Positions 26,000-34,940 of a DNA stretch of 64,000 nucleotides are shown here, piece after piece. Made by a program: the position numbers and the translations under genes. The notes under the pieces are model-generated. The model did not search any database and was not told where the DNA came from. It saw only the letters and a list, made by a program, of their open reading frames with translations. The first letter of the stretch is position 1, and every line of letters begins with the position of its first letter. Where the stretch lies: NCBI RefSeq assembly GCF_018388425.1, contig NZ_CP074406.1, positions 3,224,001-3,288,000 of the forward strand, given 5' to 3'. The DNA is from Nocardioides faecalis (lineage in GTDB: Bacteria; Actinomycetota; Actinomycetes; Propionibacteriales; Nocardioidaceae).

Positions 26000-26605
26000 A
26001 TGCATCACCTGCGCCCGACCGCAATCGCCGGAGTGTTGCTGGCGGCGTCGCTGACCCTGACGTCCTGCGGCTTCCAGTACCAGACGGACCGGGTCAACAC
26101 GATCGCAGCGGGCGTCAACGTCCGCGACGCCGACGTGGAGGCCCTGGGCCTGCGCATCCTGGCCACCCAGCCCGGCACGGGCAAGCTCATCGGCGCGCTG
26201 GCCAACAACACCGGCGAGGACGTCGCGCTGGAGAGCGTCGGCTCCCCCGAGGACTCGCTGACCTCCGACTTCGAGCCCGTCGAGGTCGGCAAGGACGGCA
26301 CCATCAACCTGGCCCAGGACGCCTCGGTCGAGGTGAACGGCGACTTCACCGCCGGCAACTTCGTCGACATCATCCTCACCTTCTCCAACGGTGAGGTCAT
26401 CAGCGTGGGCGTCCCGGTCGTCAAGCGGTGCTACGAGTACACCGAGGTGCCCGAGCTCGACGCCAACCAGGGCGACGGCGCCGAGGCTGCCGCCGAGGAG
26501 GACGGCACCGCTGCCGACGAGGACGGCGCCGGTCTCCACGAGGAGGGCGGCGACGCCACCTTCAACTGCGCCGCCGACGCCCCGTCCCCGGAGGGTGGTC
26601 ACTGA
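26000..26605 (+). CDS. LpqE-like lipoprotein
   Basis: A 201-residue exported lipoprotein. The signal peptide (1-25) ends in lipobox LTSCG, so Cys26 is probably lipidated. The body (about 27-150) is a beta-rich domain like that of LpqE, a lipoprotein found next to carD in mycobacteria. An acidic Ala/Glu/Asp-rich tail follows, with two late cysteines. It is 1 bp upstream of gpmA and probably cotranscribed. Its function is unknown. Confidence 0.75.
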   Translation: MHHLRPTAIAGVLLAASLTLTSCGFQYQTDRVNTIAAGVNVRDADVEALGLRILATQPGTGKLIGALANNTGEDVALESVGSPEDSLTSDFEPVEVGKDGTINLAQDASVEVNGDFTAGNFVDIILTFSNGEVISVGVPVVKRCYEYTEVPELDANQGDGAEAAAEEDGTAADEDGAGLHEEGGDATFNCAADAPSPEGGH

Positions 26606-26606
26606 G

Positions 26607-27353
26607 ATGACGTACACGCTGATCCTGCTCCGCCACGGCGAGAGCGAGTGGAACGCCAAGAACCTGTTCACCGGCTGGGTCGACGTCGCGCTGACCGACA
26701 AGGGCCGCGGCGAGGCCGTCCGCGGCGGGGAGCTGCTCAAGGAGGCCGGCATCCTGCCGGACGTCGTGCACACCTCCCTGCAGCGTCGCGCGATCAACAC
26801 CGCCGCGATCGCCCTCGACGCCGCCGACCGGCACTGGATCCCGGTGCGTCGCTCGTGGCGGCTCAACGAGCGTCACTACGGTGCGCTCCAGGGCAAGGAC
26901 AAGAAGGCGATCAAGGAGCAGTACGGCGAGGAGCAGTTCATGCTCTGGCGCCGCTCCTTCGACGTCCCGCCGCCGGAGATGCCCGACGACGACAAGTACT
27001 CCCAGGCCGGTGACCCCCGCTACGCCGACCTCGGCGACGAGCTGCCCCGCGCCGAGGCGCTCAAGCAGGTCATCGAGCGGCTGCTGCCCTACTGGGACGC
27101 CGCGGTCGTGCCGGACCTGCGGGCCGGGAACACGGTCCTCGTCGCCGCGCACGGCAACAGCCTGCGCGCGATCGTCAAGCACCTCGACCAGGTCAGCGAC
27201 GCCGACATCGCCGCGCTGAACATCCCCACCGGGATGCCGCTGGTCTACGAGCTCGACGAGGAGACGCTGGCGCCCGTCGTACCGGGTGGGCGCTACCTGG
27301 ACCCGGAGACCGCCGCCGCTGCTGCCGCCGCGGTCGCCAACCAGGGTCGCTGA
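26607..27353 (+). CDS. gpmA: 2,3-bisphosphoglycerate-dependent phosphoglycerate mutase
   Basis: Interconverts 3- and 2-phosphoglycerate in glycolysis. The 248 residues show the phospho-His motif [37 protein letters not shown] and the second catalytic His in [11 protein letters not shown]. It starts 1 bp after the lipoprotein stop. Its neighbours phoU, senX3 and regX3 and, further on, mshA match the mycobacterial order. Confidence 0.96.
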   Translation: MTYTLILLRHGESEWNAKNLFTGWVDVALTDKGRGEAVRGGELLKEAGILPDVVHTSLQRRAINTAAIALDAADRHWIPVRRSWRLNERHYGALQGKDKKAIKEQYGEEQFMLWRRSFDVPPPEMPDDDKYSQAGDPRYADLGDELPRAEALKQVIERLLPYWDAAVVPDLRAGNTVLVAAHGNSLRAIVKHLDQVSDADIAALNIPTGMPLVYELDEETLAPVVPGGRYLDPETAAAAAAAVANQGR

Positions 27354-27377
27354 CCTCTCCCCCAGCCGTCCGGGGCA

Positions 27378-27439
27378 CCGCCTCCCAAGCGAATTCGTCG
27401 GAATCTTCGAAGATCACGACGAAATCTCTTGGGAGGCGG
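27378..27439. repeat. 62-bp convergent palindrome, copy 2
   Basis: Lies between convergent gpmA and phoU. The outer stem extends to 15 perfect bp when the flanking bases 27375-27442 are included. TTCTGTTTTG follows on the plus strand, giving a weak T-tract. Confidence 0.9.
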
Positions 27440-27465
27440 TGCTTCTGTTTTGAAGTGGGGCCGGG

Positions 27466-28119
27466 TCAGCCCACCGCGGTCGGCTTGTGGCCGGTGACCA
27501 CGAAGATCACCCGGTTGGCCACCGAGACCGCGTGGTCGGCGATCCGCTCGTAGTAGCGGCCCAGGAGCGCGATGTCGACGGCGGCCTCCACGCCGTGCGG
27601 CCAGTCGTCGGCGAGCAGCTGGGTGAAGCTGGCGCGGCGCAGCTGGTCCATCACCTCGTCGTCGCGGCCCAGGGCGATGGCGGCCTCCACGTCGCGCTCG
27701 GCGATCACGTCGACCACCCGGGTCACCATGTCCTCGGCGACCTCCGCCATCCGGGTCATCGTCGGCCGGACCTCGGCGGGCACCGCCACCGCCGGTACCC
27801 GCAGCCGCGCCACCTTCGCCACGTGCACCGACAGGTCGCCCATCCGCTCCAGCTCGGCCACCATCCGCAGTGCCGCCACGAGGGTGCGCAGGTCGGTGGC
27901 CACGGGCTGCTGCAGGGAGAGCAGGTCGAAGGCCTTCTCCTCCACCCGCTCCCGGGCCCGGTCGATGGCGGCGTCCTCGCTGATCACCCGCTCGGCGATC
28001 TCGGCGTCACCGGTCATCAGGGCCGTCGTGGCCTGGGAGACCGCAGTGCGCACCTGCCTGCCGATGGCGGACAGGTCGGCGAAGATGGAGTCGAGCTGGT
28101 CGATGTAGGCCTCACGCAT
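27466..28119 (-). CDS. phoU: Phosphate-specific transport accessory protein PhoU
   Basis: Links the Pst phosphate transporter to the SenX3-RegX3 two-component system. The 217 residues form two three-helix-bundle repeats, each with a metal-binding pattern (for example RMVAELERMGDLSVHVAK and LLGRYYERIADHAVSVAN). ATG 28119 matches the family start MREAYIDQLDSI. It is divergent from senX3, with a PHO box between them that reads toward phoU. Confidence 0.96.
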   Translation of the reverse strand: MREAYIDQLDSIFADLSAIGRQVRTAVSQATTALMTGDAEIAERVISEDAAIDRARERVEEKAFDLLSLQQPVATDLRTLVAALRMVAELERMGDLSVHVAKVARLRVPAVAVPAEVRPTMTRMAEVAEDMVTRVVDVIAERDVEAAIALGRDDEVMDQLRRASFTQLLADDWPHGVEAAVDIALLGRYYERIADHAVSVANRVIFVVTGHKPTAVG

Positions 28120-28159
28120 GCCGGGCACGCTAGGCAGGGCAGATGAGGCGTTGACCCGC

Positions 28160-28181
28160 TCGGGGTGAACGCCAGATGAAC
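28160..28181 (-). promoter_or_regulatory. PHO box: two 11-bp direct repeats
   Basis: On the minus strand the units GTTCATCTGGC and GTTCACCCCGA are adjacent. They match the 11-bp direct-repeat pattern (GTTCAYC-type) recognised by PhoP/RegX3 response regulators in actinobacteria. The site sits in the phoU-senX3 gap, so RegX3 probably regulates one or both. Confidence 0.75.
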
Positions 28182-28229
28182 AGTGCGAAGCCCCGCTTCC
28201 TCGATGGGGATGGGCCCCGTCGGGCGCCG

Positions 28230-28235
28230 TACGAT
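28230..28235 (+). promoter_or_regulatory. Leaderless -10 hexamer TACGAT
   Basis: TACGAT ends 6 nt before GTG 28242; no Shine-Dalgarno sequence is seen. Confidence 0.5.
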
Positions 28236-28241
28236 CGCCGC

Positions 28242-29459
28242 GTGGACGCGACGACGCAGCAGGCCCTCCTGGCCGCGCTGCTCGGCGCCCTGGTCACCGC
28301 CGGCGCCGGCTTCGCCTGGTACCTCAGCGACCGCCAGCAGCGCCGGCAGCCGCCGGCCGAGGAGCCGGTGGTCCCCGACGGGGTGGCGGCCGTGCTCTCC
28401 GTGCTGCGCAGCAGCGCGGTGGTGCTCGACGAGTCCGACACGGTGCTCAAGGCCTCCGCCCCGGCCTACGCGATGGGCTTCGTCCGCGGCACCGACCTGC
28501 TCTCCGACGAGCTGGCCGAGGTGGTCCACCAGGTACGACGCGACGGCCAGATCCGCGAGACCGAGCTCGTCGTGCCGCGTCCCGGCGGGCTGCCCCGGCA
28601 CGTCGTGGCGCGGGTCGCGCCGCTCGGCTCCCGCCTCGTGCTGGCGCTGGTCGAGGACCGCACCCGCGAGCGCCGGGTGGAGGAGGTGCGCCGCGACTTC
28701 GTCGCCAACGTCAGCCACGAGCTCAAGACGCCGGTGGGCGCCGTACGGATCCTCGCCGAGGCCGTGCAGGACGCCGCCGACGACCCCGAGGCGGTGCACC
28801 ACTTCGCCTCGAGGATGCTGACCGAGTCCGAGCGGCTCGCCCGGCTGGTCGGCCAGATCATCGAGCTGTCCCGACTGCAGGGCGACGAGCCTCTGGAGCA
28901 CCCCACGCCGGTGTCCATCGACGAGGTCGTCGCCGCCGCGGTGGACGGCACCCAGCTGGCCGCGGCCGCCAAGGACATCGCGGTGCTCGCCGAGGGCGAG
29001 GCCGGGCTCAAGGTCGTCGGCAGCGAGAAGCAGGTGGGGGCCGCGGTGGCCAACCTCGTCGCCAACGCCGTGGCCTACTCCGAGCCGACCTCACGGGTCG
29101 TGGTGACCCGGCGCCGGGTCGGCGACGACGTGGAGATCTCCGTGATCGACCGGGGCATCGGGATCCCCGAGGCCGAGGTGGAGCGCATCTTCGAGCGGTT
29201 CTACCGGGTCGACCCCGCCCGGCACCGCTCCACCGGCGGCACCGGCCTGGGCCTCTCGATCGTCAAGCACGTCGCGGCCACCCACGGCGGCGACGTACGG
29301 GTGTGGTCGGTCGAGGGCCAGGGCTCCACGTTCACGCTCACCCTGCCGGTGCAGCCCGAGCGGCACACCGCCCCCGCGCAGCACTCGCTCGCCCCCAAGG
29401 ACACGCCCCCGCCGCATCCGCCGGCCGGGACCCCGCAGAACCGTGAGGAGGGCCCGTGA
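28242..29459 (+). CDS. senX3: SenX3-like sensor histidine kinase
   Basis: Phosphate-responsive sensor kinase. The 405 residues have one N-terminal membrane segment (about 7-26), a PAS-like region (about 48-135), the H-box VSHELKTPVGAV, N-box NLVANAVAYS, G1 box DRGIGIP, F-box FERFYRVD and G2 box GGTGLGLSIVKHV. The C-terminal tail is Pro-rich. GTG 28242 is chosen over an earlier in-frame start because of the -10 hexamer 6 nt upstream. It overlaps regX3 by 4 nt. Confidence 0.94.
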   Translation: MDATTQQALLAALLGALVTAGAGFAWYLSDRQQRRQPPAEEPVVPDGVAAVLSVLRSSAVVLDESDTVLKASAPAYAMGFVRGTDLLSDELAEVVHQVRRDGQIRETELVVPRPGGLPRHVVARVAPLGSRLVLALVEDRTRERRVEEVRRDFVANVSHELKTPVGAVRILAEAVQDAADDPEAVHHFASRMLTESERLARLVGQIIELSRLQGDEPLEHPTPVSIDEVVAAAVDGTQLAAAAKDIAVLAEGEAGLKVVGSEKQVGAAVANLVANAVAYSEPTSRVVVTRRRVGDDVEISVIDRGIGIPEAEVERIFERFYRVDPARHRSTGGTGLGLSIVKHVAATHGGDVRVWSVEGQGSTFTLTLPVQPERHTAPAQHSLAPKDTPPPHPPAGTPQNREEGP

Positions 29460-30133
29460 CCCGGGTACTGGTCGTCGAGGACGAAGAGAGCTACAGCGAC
29501 GCGCTGGGCTACCTGCTGCGCAAGGAGGGCTTCGAGGTCGCGATCGCCGCCGACGGCCACGCCGCGCTGCGGGAGTTCGACCGCTACGGCGCCGACATCG
29601 TGCTGCTCGACCTGATGCTCCCCGGCATCCCGGGCACCGAGGTGTGCCGCACCATCCGGCAGACCTCGAACGTGCCGGTGATCATGGTCAGCGCCAAGGA
29701 CGACGAGGTGGACAAAGTCGTCGGGCTGGAGCTCGGCGCGGACGACTACGTCACCAAGCCGTACTCCCCGCGCGAGCTGGTCGCCCGGATCCGGGCCGTG
29801 CTGCGCCGCGGCCAGGACTCCGACCAGCCCGCCGACACCCTCGAGGCCGGTCCGGTCCGGATGGACGTCGAGCGGCACGTCGTGACCGTCAACGGCACCG
29901 AGCAGCGGCTGCCGCTGAAGGAGTTCGAGCTGCTGGAGATGTTCCTGCGCAACCCCGGCCGGGTGCTGACCCGCGGCCAGCTCATCGACCGGGTCTGGGG
30001 CTCCGACTACGTCGGCGACACCAAGACCCTCGACGTGCACGTGAAGCGGCTGCGCGCGAAGGTGGAGCCCGAGCCGAGCGAGCCGCGCTACCTGATCACC
30101 GTGCGCGGCCTGGGCTACAAGCTGGAGGTCTGA
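29456..30133 (+). CDS. regX3: RegX3-like OmpR-family response regulator
   Basis: A 225-residue regulator with a receiver domain (acidic pocket VVEDEES, phospho-Asp in VLLDLMLPGIPG, Lys in MVSAKDDEVDK) and a C-terminal winged helix (KTLDVHVKRLRAKVE). GTG overlaps the senX3 stop (GTGA). It most likely controls phosphate-starvation genes through sites like the PHO box at 28160-28181. Confidence 0.95.
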   Translation: MTRVLVVEDEESYSDALGYLLRKEGFEVAIAADGHAALREFDRYGADIVLLDLMLPGIPGTEVCRTIRQTSNVPVIMVSAKDDEVDKVVGLELGADDYVTKPYSPRELVARIRAVLRRGQDSDQPADTLEAGPVRMDVERHVVTVNGTEQRLPLKEFELLEMFLRNPGRVLTRGQLIDRVWGSDYVGDTKTLDVHVKRLRAKVEPEPSEPRYLITVRGLGYKLEV

Positions 30134-30156
30134 GACCGGGTGTCGGAGCGACCCCC

Positions 30157-30162
30157 TAGCGT
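30157..30162 (+). promoter_or_regulatory. Leaderless -10 hexamer TAGCGT
   Basis: TAGCGT ends 7 nt before GTG 30170, favouring this start over GTG 30140. Confidence 0.5.
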
Positions 30163-30169
30163 GGGGGTC

Positions 30170-31201
30170 GTGCCCGAAGCCGCCCAGCCCGTCACCGGGC
30201 CCGACACTCCCGCCGTCCCGGGCGTGCTGCCGCTGCTCGCGGTCGGCGTGACCCTGGTGCTGTGGGCCAGCGCCTTCGTCGGCATCCGGCACCTGGCCGA
30301 CGACTTCAGCGCCGGCGCCCTGTCCCTGGGGCGGCTGGCCGTGGGGGCGGTGGCGCTCGGGCTCGCCGCGCTCGCCCAGGGCATGCCCCGCCCCACCCGG
30401 CGGCAGTGGGCCTCGATCGCGGCAATCGGCGTGCTGTGGTTCGGCGTCTACAACGTCTCGCTCAACGCCGGTGAGCAGCGCGTGGACGCCGGCACCGCAT
30501 CCCTGCTGATCCAGGTCTCCCCGGTGCTGATCGCACTGCTGGCCGCCGCCTTCCTCGGCGAGCGGTTCACCTGGACCCTGAGCGTCGGGCTGGTGCTGGC
30601 CTTCGCCGGGGTGGCGGTGATCGGCCTGTCCGGCTCGGGTGACGGCGCTGCGCCCAACGACCTGCTCGGCGTCGTGCTGTGCCTGGTGGCGGCCGCGGTG
30701 TACGCGGTCAGCGTGATCCTGCAGAAGCCCCTGCTGGCCCAGCTCTCCGCGCTGCAGGTGACCTGGCTGGCGTGCACGATCGGTGCCCTCGCCTGCCTGC
30801 CGTGGGCCGGCCAGCTCGTCGAGCAGGCCGGCCGTGCGCCGCTCTCCTCGTCGTTGTGGCTGGTCTACCTGGGCGTCTTCCCCACCGCGATCGCGTTCAC
30901 GACGTACGCCTTCGCGCTGCGGCACATGAGCGCCTCCTCGCTCGGCGTGACCACCTACCTGGTGCCGCCGCTGACGATCGTGCTGGGCTGGCTGCTCCTG
31001 GACGAGGTGCCGCCGGTGGCGGCGTACGTCGGCGGCGCGCTCGCCCTGGTGGGCGTCGGCGTCGCTCGGCGCCGCCCGCGGAAGCGCGAGGCCGCACCCA
31101 TTGCTGGACCGGACCCTGCCGAGGCCGCGGTGCAGGCTCCGGCGGTGCCTGGTGCGGTGCCTGGTGCGGTGCCTGGCGACGCCGGTCGCGACGGCCGGTA
31201 G
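30170..31201 (+). CDS. EamA/DMT-family transporter
   Basis: A 343-residue membrane protein with about ten helices in two EamA repeats, for example LWASAFVGIRHLADDFSAGA in the first and VVLCLVAAAVYAVSVILQKP in the second. It ends in a hydrophilic Ala/Pro/Gly-rich tail that repeats VPGA (three copies). Members export small metabolites or amino acids. It starts 36 bp after regX3 but has its own -10 hexamer. It converges on the YbjN gene with a 10-bp gap. Confidence 0.86.
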   Translation: MPEAAQPVTGPDTPAVPGVLPLLAVGVTLVLWASAFVGIRHLADDFSAGALSLGRLAVGAVALGLAALAQGMPRPTRRQWASIAAIGVLWFGVYNVSLNAGEQRVDAGTASLLIQVSPVLIALLAAAFLGERFTWTLSVGLVLAFAGVAVIGLSGSGDGAAPNDLLGVVLCLVAAAVYAVSVILQKPLLAQLSALQVTWLACTIGALACLPWAGQLVEQAGRAPLSSSLWLVYLGVFPTAIAFTTYAFALRHMSASSLGVTTYLVPPLTIVLGWLLLDEVPPVAAYVGGALALVGVGVARRRPRKREAAPIAGPDPAEAAVQAPAVPGAVPGAVPGDAGRDGR

Positions 31202-31211
31202 GACCGCTGCG

Positions 31212-31697
31212 TCAGTCCGACTCCAGCCAGCCCCGGAACGCCTCCAGGTTGGCGGTGGACTCCCCGCGCTCGATCCGCCACTCCCACTCCTTGCGGATCG
31301 AGGTCTCGAAGCCGAGCTCGAGGATGGTGTTGAACGCGGAGTCGGCGTACTCCAGCACCGAGCCGAGCAGCCGGTCCAGGTCCTCGGCGTTCACCGACGA
31401 CAGCGGCAGGCGGGCGTCGAGGTAGATGTCGCCGTGGGTGTCGATGCCGAACGCGACGGCGTACATCCTCATGTTCCGCTCGAGCAGCCAGCGGTAGACC
31501 CGCTCGAACTGCTCATCAGGGCGCCGGCACACGAACGCGTGCACCCCGAGGGCGTGCGGGCCGAGGTCGAGACGCACCGGCGTCTGCAGCTTCTTCTCGC
31601 CGGGCAGCGCGAAGCTGAACTGGCGCGCCTCGGTCTCCTCGAACTCGACCTCGTTGTCCCGCAGCCAGGTGCGTACGACGTCGGCGGGGTCACTCAT
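31212..31697 (-). CDS. YbjN domain-containing protein
   Basis: A 161-residue protein of the YbjN type, which has the secretion-chaperone-like fold: VVRTWLRDNEVEFEE, LERNMRMYAVAFGIDTHGDI and LLGSVLEYADSAFNTILELG. Function of the family is unclear. In mycobacteria the homologue sits between mshA and gpm1, and it is next to mshA here too. The gap to mshA is 93 bp and contains a weak hairpin (31754-31771). Confidence 0.85.
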   Translation of the reverse strand: MSDPADVVRTWLRDNEVEFEETEARQFSFALPGEKKLQTPVRLDLGPHALGVHAFVCRRPDEQFERVYRWLLERNMRMYAVAFGIDTHGDIYLDARLPLSSVNAEDLDRLLGSVLEYADSAFNTILELGFETSIRKEWEWRIERGESTANLEAFRGWLESD

Positions 31698-31753
31698 CGC
31701 GGTTCTCCTCTGCGGGGCGCTTCCGGGGGCGGGGCTGCGCAGGCAGCCTAGGC

Positions 31754-31771
31754 GGGCGCCCCAGCGCGCCC
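31754..31771 (-). terminator. Weak hairpin between mshA and the YbjN gene
   Basis: GGGCGC-N6-GCGCCC forms a 6-bp stem in the gap. A direct repeat GGCTCAGCCGACC lies next to it at the mshA 3' end. It may be a weak terminator. Confidence 0.35.
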
Positions 31772-31790
31772 TTCGGCTCAGCCGACCGGC

Positions 31791-33074
31791 TCAGCCGACC
31801 GGCTGGTTCGCCTGGCGCATCAGGGACCGGGCCCGCTCGTAGACCGACAGGGTCCGCTCGGCCGTGGCGTCCCAGGAGAAGCGCTCGGCCTGCACCAGCG
31901 CACCGGCGGCGAGCCGGTCCCGCAGGCCCGGGTCGCCGGCCACCTTCTCCAGCGCCGCGGCCCAGTCGTGCGGCTGGTGGGTGTCGACCAGCAGGCCGCT
32001 GTTGCCGTCGTCGACGACCGTGGTCAGCCCGCCCACGGCGGCGGCGACCACGGGCGCCCCGCACGCCTGCGCCTCGGCCGCAACCAGGCCGAACGACTCG
32101 TTGTAGGAGGGCACCGCGACCAGCGTGGCGGCGGAGTACCAGCCCGCGAGCTCGTGCTGCGGCACCGGCGGCACGAACCGGACCACGTCGGTGATCCCCA
32201 GCTCGGTGGCCAGGTTGGCCAGCGCGGTGGGTCGCTCCAGGCCGCTGCCCGAAGGGCCGCCGACCACCGGCACCACCAGCCGCGGGCGCAGGTCGGGGCG
32301 CCGCGCGACCAGCTCGGCGACGGCGCGCAGCAGCACGTCGGGCGCCTTCAGCGGCTGGATCCGGCCCGCGAACAGCAGCACCAGCGCGTCCTGCGGCAGG
32401 TCACGCTGGCGGCGGGCCTCGGCCCGCTCGGCGTCGGTGCGCGCCCGGAACACGTCGGTGTCGACGCCGGGGTGCACCACCTGGACGCGGGCCGGCTGGG
32501 CGTCGTACAGGTCGATGAGCTGGTGGGCCTCGAGGTCGGTGTTGGCGATGAGCACGTCGGCGGCCTCGACGACCTGCTGCTCGCCGATCAGCCGGGCGGG
32601 CGGCTCGGGGGTGTCGCCGACGGCGAGCGCGGTGTTCTTGACCTTCGCCATCGTGTGCATCGAGTGCACCAGCGGCACGCCCCAGCGGTCGCGGGCCAGG
32701 GCGCCGACCTGGCCGGAGAGCCAGTAGTGGGAGTGCACGACGTCGAAGTGGCCGGCCGGCTTGGCGGCCTCGGCGCGCAGCACCTCGCGGGCGAACACGC
32801 ACAGCTGCCCGGGCAGCTCCTGCTTGGTCAGGCCCTCGAACGGGCCGGCGGGCACGTGGTGCACCGCCACGCCGTCGCACAGCGGCACCACCGGGTCGAG
32901 CCGGGAGCTGGTGGCCCGGGTGAACACGTCGACCTCGATGCCGCGGGCCGCGAGCCTGCGGGCGACCTCGACGACGTAGACGTTCATGCCGCCGGCGTCG
33001 CCCGTGCCGGGCTGGTCCAGCGGCGAGGTGTGCAGACTGATCATGGCCACGCGCCCGATCAGGGAGCCTGCCAT
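31791..33074 (-). CDS. mshA: D-inositol-3-phosphate glycosyltransferase MshA
   Basis: First step of mycothiol synthesis: transfers GlcNAc from UDP-GlcNAc to inositol 3-phosphate. The 427 residues show the GT4 fold with [20 protein letters not shown] and [39 protein letters not shown] and the donor-site motif [20 protein letters not shown]. Its presence supports mycothiol use by proteins such as the one at 1722-2351. Synteny with YbjN-gpm-senX3-regX3 strengthens the call. Confidence 0.95.
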   Translation of the reverse strand: MAGSLIGRVAMISLHTSPLDQPGTGDAGGMNVYVVEVARRLAARGIEVDVFTRATSSRLDPVVPLCDGVAVHHVPAGPFEGLTKQELPGQLCVFAREVLRAEAAKPAGHFDVVHSHYWLSGQVGALARDRWGVPLVHSMHTMAKVKNTALAVGDTPEPPARLIGEQQVVEAADVLIANTDLEAHQLIDLYDAQPARVQVVHPGVDTDVFRARTDAERAEARRQRDLPQDALVLLFAGRIQPLKAPDVLLRAVAELVARRPDLRPRLVVPVVGGPSGSGLERPTALANLATELGITDVVRFVPPVPQHELAGWYSAATLVAVPSYNESFGLVAAEAQACGAPVVAAAVGGLTTVVDDGNSGLLVDTHQPHDWAAALEKVAGDPGLRDRLAAGALVQAERFSWDATAERTLSVYERARSLMRQANQPVG

Positions 33075-33159
33075 GTCACCTCCTGCGTCGGACCGTCTCG
33101 CGCCACCGATCGGTGGCGATCGGTCAACCCTCCCAGTCTGCCCGGCATTCCCGTTCGGC

Positions 33160-33165
33160 CAAGAT
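33160..33165 (+). promoter_or_regulatory. Leaderless -10 hexamer CAAGAT
   Basis: CAAGAT ends 7 nt before ATG 33173. Confidence 0.45.
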
Positions 33166-33172
33166 GGGGGTC

Positions 33173-33916
33173 ATGAGCAACCGCGTCGCCGTCGTCACCG
33201 GAGCCTCCAGCGGGATCGGGGAGGCCACCGCCCGCCACCTCGCCCGGGAGGGGTTCGAGGTCGTCTGTGCGGCGCGGCGCACCGACCGGATCGAGACCCT
33301 CGCCGCCGAGATCGGCGGCCGCGCCGTCGCCTGCGACGTCACCGACGCCGACCAGGTCGCCGCGCTCGCCGAGGCGGCCGGCCCGCGGGTCGACGTACTG
33401 GTCAACAACGCCGGCGGTGCCTTCGGCCTGGAGCCCGTCGCCGAGGGCGACGCCGAGCAGTGGCGCGCCATGTACGACGTCAACGTGGTCGGGCTGATGC
33501 TCGTCACCAAGGCGCTGCTGCCCGCGCTGATCGCCTCCGGCGCCGGCGTCATCGTCAACGTCGGCTCCATCGCCGGGCGCCGCGCCTACGAGGGCGGAGC
33601 GGGCTACACCGCCGCCAAGCACGGCACCAAGGTGGTCACCGAGACGCTGCGCCTGGAGCTGGTCGACCAGCCGGTGCGGGTCTGCGAGGTCGCCCCCGGC
33701 ATGGTGCGCACCGACGAGTTCTCCCTCGTCCGGTTCGGCGGCGACCAGGAGAAGGCCGACGCCGTCTACGCCGGGGTCGACGCCCCGCTGGTGGCCGACG
33801 ACGTCGCCGACGCGATCACCTGGGTCGCCACCCGGCCCGCGCACGTCAACATCGACGAGCTCGTCATCAAGCCGCGCGCGCAGGCCGCGCCGCACAAGGT
33901 GCACCGGGTCCTCTGA
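33173..33916 (+). CDS. SDR oxidoreductase (YdfG-like)
   Basis: A 247-residue classical SDR: TGASSGIGEATA cofactor motif, NNAGGAFG, catalytic Ser in VNVGSIAGRRAYE and YTAAK. The PGMVRTDEFSLVRFGGDQEK segment matches YdfG/serine 3-dehydrogenase-like enzymes acting on hydroxy acids; the substrate is not certain. It is divergent from mshA. Confidence 0.9.
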   Translation: MSNRVAVVTGASSGIGEATARHLAREGFEVVCAARRTDRIETLAAEIGGRAVACDVTDADQVAALAEAAGPRVDVLVNNAGGAFGLEPVAEGDAEQWRAMYDVNVVGLMLVTKALLPALIASGAGVIVNVGSIAGRRAYEGGAGYTAAKHGTKVVTETLRLELVDQPVRVCEVAPGMVRTDEFSLVRFGGDQEKADAVYAGVDAPLVADDVADAITWVATRPAHVNIDELVIKPRAQAAPHKVHRVL

Positions 33917-33983
33917 GGTTCACAGGCGTCACACCGGCGGGGGTTTCCTGGCGGGTTTCGGGGGTGGAACCCCAGAAAAACGC

Positions 33984-34011
33984 AGGAATCCCCGGTCGAC
34001 CGGGGATTCCT
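33984..34011. terminator. 28-bp perfect palindrome between convergent genes
   Basis: The arm AGGAATCCCCGGTC is followed directly by its exact complement, giving a 12-bp stem with a TCGA turn. It sits between the convergent SDR and racemase genes and probably terminates both. It is unrelated in sequence to the 62-bp family. Confidence 0.8.
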
Positions 34012-34022
34012 ACAGCTCAGCC

Positions 34023-34712
34023 TCAGGCCAGCGCGCGGTCCAGGGCCGCCGCGACGTGCAAAGACGTGCAGCCGAAGACGGGCAGGTCGGAGTCGGCCTG
34101 GCGGACGAGCAGCTCGAGCTCGGAGCAGCCGAGGATGACGCCGCCGGCGCCGGCGTCCCAGAGCTCGTCGATCAGCGCCACGACGTTCTTGCGGGAGGCG
34201 TCGATGACCTTCCCGTGCACGAGCTCGTCGTAGATGATCCGGTTCATCTCGTCGTGCCGCTCGGGCTCGGGCACGAGGACCTCGAGGCCGTGCGAGGCGA
34301 TCCGGTCGGTGAAAAAGGTGCGCGACATCGCGAACTTGGTGCCGAGCAGCGCCACGGTCTCCACGTCCTGGGCCTTGCACGCCTGTGCGACGACGTCGCC
34401 GAGGTGCAGCAGCGGGATGTCGACGGCGTCGGAGACCTGCTCGGCGACGCGGTGGAACGTGGTGGTGCACAGCATCAGGAAGTCGGCGCCGGCGCGCTCG
34501 ACGGAGATCGCGGCTGCCCGCAGGACCTCGGCGACGCCGTCCCAGTCCTCGGCCTCCTGCAGCGCGGTGACCTCGGCGAAGTCGACGGAGGCCAGGACGC
34601 TGCGGGCGGAGTGCAGCCCACCCAGACTCTCCTCGACACCACGGTTGAGTGCCTCGTAGTACGCCGCGCTGCTCTCCCACGACATGCCGCCGACGAGTCC
34701 GATGGTCTGCAT
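34023..34712 (-). CDS. Aspartate/glutamate racemase family protein
   Basis: A 229-residue PLP-independent amino-acid racemase: [20 protein letters not shown], the first Cys in MLCTTTFH and the second in [24 protein letters not shown] closes the active site region. The family acts on aspartate, glutamate or broader amino acids. The first catalytic motif reads CTTT rather than the more common CNT or CTNT, a small variation. Confidence 0.88.
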   Translation of the reverse strand: MQTIGLVGGMSWESSAAYYEALNRGVEESLGGLHSARSVLASVDFAEVTALQEAEDWDGVAEVLRAAAISVERAGADFLMLCTTTFHRVAEQVSDAVDIPLLHLGDVVAQACKAQDVETVALLGTKFAMSRTFFTDRIASHGLEVLVPEPERHDEMNRIIYDELVHGKVIDASRKNVVALIDELWDAGAGGVILGCSELELLVRQADSDLPVFGCTSLHVAAALDRALA

Positions 34713-34750
34713 GCCGGCGAGTCTAGTGACCCGGCCGGGTCCCGGTGGGC

Positions 34751-34806
34751 GCCGGGCAGCGGGCCGGGCAGCGTCCGGGCAGCGTCCGGGCAGCGTCCGG
34801 GCAGCG
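34751..34806. repeat. Five 11-bp tandem repeats
   Basis: The unit YCCGGGCAGCG is repeated about five times in the gap between the racemase and typA, with the last three copies identical (TCCGGGCAGCG). A slippage-prone minisatellite in the typA upstream region. Confidence 0.85.
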
Positions 34807-34940
34807 GCCGACGATGTGAGCCCGGACGCGGTGCGCCGTTAGGCTGGCAGACGGCCCTGAGCCGCCCGAGCGAGCCTCCGTGTTCTCCCCGGGTGCCGGC
34901 GGCCCCCGAGGACCTTCGACGAGAGCGACACCGTACACCC

